Assembly: GCF_004006235.1 (NCBI RefSeq)
Contig: NZ_CP034753.1
Location: forward strand, 3,162,001 to 3,226,000
Source: Agromyces sp. LHK192
GTDB lineage: Bacteria; Actinomycetota; Actinomycetes; Actinomycetales; Microbacteriaceae
Length of the DNA: 64,000 bases
Direction of reading: 5' to 3'
Shown here piece by piece: positions 63,002 through 64,000 of the stretch. Position 1 is the first letter of the stretch; the number at the start of each line of letters is the position of its first letter. The position numbers and the translations under genes were made by a program. Under the pieces are notes generated by a model that did no database searches, was not told the DNA's origin, and saw only the letters and a list, made by a program, of their open reading frames with translations.

Positions 63002-63715
63002 ATGGACCTACCCGAGTCCCCCTGGTGGGCGGACCAGTCTCGAGACGGACTCCTCGTCGCAGACGACCTCCCCGAAGAGTGGTACCTGCATCTCCACTTC
63101 CCGGGCGACCGAGGTGACGACCCGTCGCTCGAGATCGACGAACTGCTCGGCTACGACCGGTGGATGACCGCGCCGAATGAGCAGTACCGCGTTTCCGTGT
63201 CCGACCAGAACGAGACCATCGACGGCCGCTGGCGATGGATCGAACACATTCCGACGCACACACGCGTGATGATCCGCCTGCAGCGCCAGACGTTCGCCGT
63301 ACCGGAGGAAGTGCGCATCACGGGTGTCATCTACCTTCCTTGGCGGGTCGGCCAACCAATCACCAGCCAACTCCTCCGCGAGTTGCCGACCGCCCGCATC
63401 GAGGCCGCGATCAACAAGCGGCTGTTCGCGATGAAGCGCACCGAGACGAGATCCGGCGGCAAAATCGTGCTGCCGTCAGGCCACAGGATCAGCGAGCGCG
63501 ACCTGCTCAACCCGATCGGCGACCCGAAGAAGACGCCCGACTTCTACGAGCTGGTCGCCCTGCAGCATGGCCAGCTCACCCGGGAGGGCGACAAAAACCC
63601 GAGCGCGACGATGGCGGAGATCAATGGGGTTGCCCTCTCCACCGCGCAGGGCTGGATCACGAAGGCCCGCGAGCGCGGGCTGCTGCCGCCCGGCCGGCGA
63701 GGGCGGGCTGGCTAG
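63002..63715 (+). CDS. Element-borne protein with C-terminal HTH
   Basis: 237 residues. The N-terminal ~170 residues (DLPEEWYLHLHFPGDRG, VMIRLQRQTFAVPEEVRITG) are unassigned and mostly beta-strand-like. The C-terminus (FYELVALQHGQ, SATMAEINGVALSTAQGWITKARERGLL) is the helix-turn-helix often found in proteins of actinobacterial integrated elements and phages. Divergent from the excisionase-like gene; a repressor or control protein of the element is plausible. Confidence 0.75.
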   Translation: MDLPESPWWADQSRDGLLVADDLPEEWYLHLHFPGDRGDDPSLEIDELLGYDRWMTAPNEQYRVSVSDQNETIDGRWRWIEHIPTHTRVMIRLQRQTFAVPEEVRITGVIYLPWRVGQPITSQLLRELPTARIEAAINKRLFAMKRTETRSGGKIVLPSGHRISERDLLNPIGDPKKTPDFYELVALQHGQLTREGDKNPSATMAEINGVALSTAQGWITKARERGLLPPGRRGRAG

Positions 63716-63778
63716 CACCGCTTCAACGAGAAGGTTGACCTCTGGTCGCAAGACATGACAATCGCGACGATGGGCCGG

Positions 63779-64000
63779 CTACTCGCCTTCCAGCACTGCT
63801 GCGACCCAATCACCCAGTGAGTTCGCCCCGAGTCCCTCGACTAGCACGCCGGTGTCGTCTACGAGGACGGTGGTCCAAGGAGAGCTTGACCGCAAGAACT
63901 GGGCGACGCGGTTCAGCTCGTCGTCCGACAGCTCGTCATGTCGCGTCAAGTACACGACAACGTCTCCAGACTCGAGAATTTCTTGCCGCTCGATGCCTCC
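63779..64000 (-). CDS. Hypothetical protein, 5' end outside window
   Basis: 73 codons open to the right edge, ending in TAG. The sequence (QEILESGDVVVYLTRHDELS, LRSSSPWTTVLVDDTGVLVEG in outline) reads like a compact acidic soluble domain. No family recognised. Codon choice (CTA, TCA, ATT, TTG) is less GC-biased than in the chromosome, fitting the foreign element. Confidence 0.6.
   Translation of the reverse strand, partial: GGIERQEILESGDVVVYLTRHDELSDDELNRVAQFLRSSSPWTTVLVDDTGVLVEGLGANSLGDWVAAVLEGE

Larger units (their letters stand above)
61343..64000. mobile_element. Left part of an integrated element at tRNA-Phe (partial)
   Basis: A tyrosine integrase oriented toward the tRNA-Phe 3' end, an excisionase-like gene, HTH-containing cargo and a partial gene. 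GC content and codon usage from ~62.9 kb on are less extreme than in the chromosome before it. The right end and second att site lie outside the window. The attL core is expected within the 3' half of tRNA-Phe. Confidence 0.75.

Noticed and set aside
61343..64000. Complete prophage
   Set aside because: Only integrase, excisionase-like and two unassigned genes are visible; no structural or packaging gene in the window.

Overview
The window is high-GC, densely packed DNA with many 1-8 base gene overlaps, actinobacterial families (DUF3180, DUF6412, DUF5997, the short ArgA type, RipA-like NlpC/P60 proteins) and the heptamer GGATGCC/GGCATCC everywhere. This suggests a Microbacteriaceae chromosome, possibly Agromyces-like; the genus is an inference. 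Most of it is ordinary chromosome. The last ~2.7 kb is the left end of an element integrated beside a tRNA gene.

Layout. 1-6 kb: secreted polysaccharide-active proteins (two CBM32/discoidin proteins, one with DUF1996, and a clan GH-A glycosidase with CBM32 at both ends) divergent from a LacI regulator. 6-20 kb: mixed housekeeping and accessory genes: a Nudix-like protein, an esterase, a secreted M1 aminopeptidase, a glutamine amidotransferase, a lone siderophore-interacting (SIP) domain behind an iron box, a YidC paralogue with DUF6412, an HExxH metallopeptidase carrying an eCIS-type leader motif, tRNA-Ser, radA and argA. 20.4-35.8 kb: a coherent locus for D-amino-acid or D-peptide use. It contains two penicillin-binding-type serine hydrolases, a dipeptide ABC transporter with a fused permease-ATPase, an N-acyl-D-amino-acid deacylase and an M20 hydrolase. 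A GNAT acyltransferase coupled to an N-acylamino-acid racemase is divergent from these, and a PucR regulator faces the racemase gene. 36-43 kb: clpC, a DUF2975/XRE pair with a large palindromic operator, a lipoprotein, a pirin and cardiolipin synthase. 43-54 kb: a long same-strand run of lysS, panC, a Rossmann-fold protein, two PH-domain proteins, DUF3180, folK-folB-folP-folE and ftsH. 54-61 kb: an XRE regulator, hpt, tilS, ppa and two RipA-like cell-wall hydrolases, with four clusters of an interspersed repeat. 61-64 kb: tRNA-Glu, tRNA-Asp and tRNA-Phe, then a tyrosine integrase, excisionase-like protein and cargo.

How the genes work together. The most interesting group is the 20-36 kb locus. 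GNAT acyltransferase + racemase + M20 deacylase is the gene set of the known irreversible D-to-L amino acid route (N-succinylamino acid racemase pathway). Here it lies beside a peptide importer, D-peptidase-like hydrolases and a D-specific deacylase, so imported D-containing peptides could be converted completely to L-amino acids. The folate genes overlap one another in tandem and adjoin pantothenate synthesis and ftsH. No CRISPR array, rRNA or recognisable restriction or defence system was seen.
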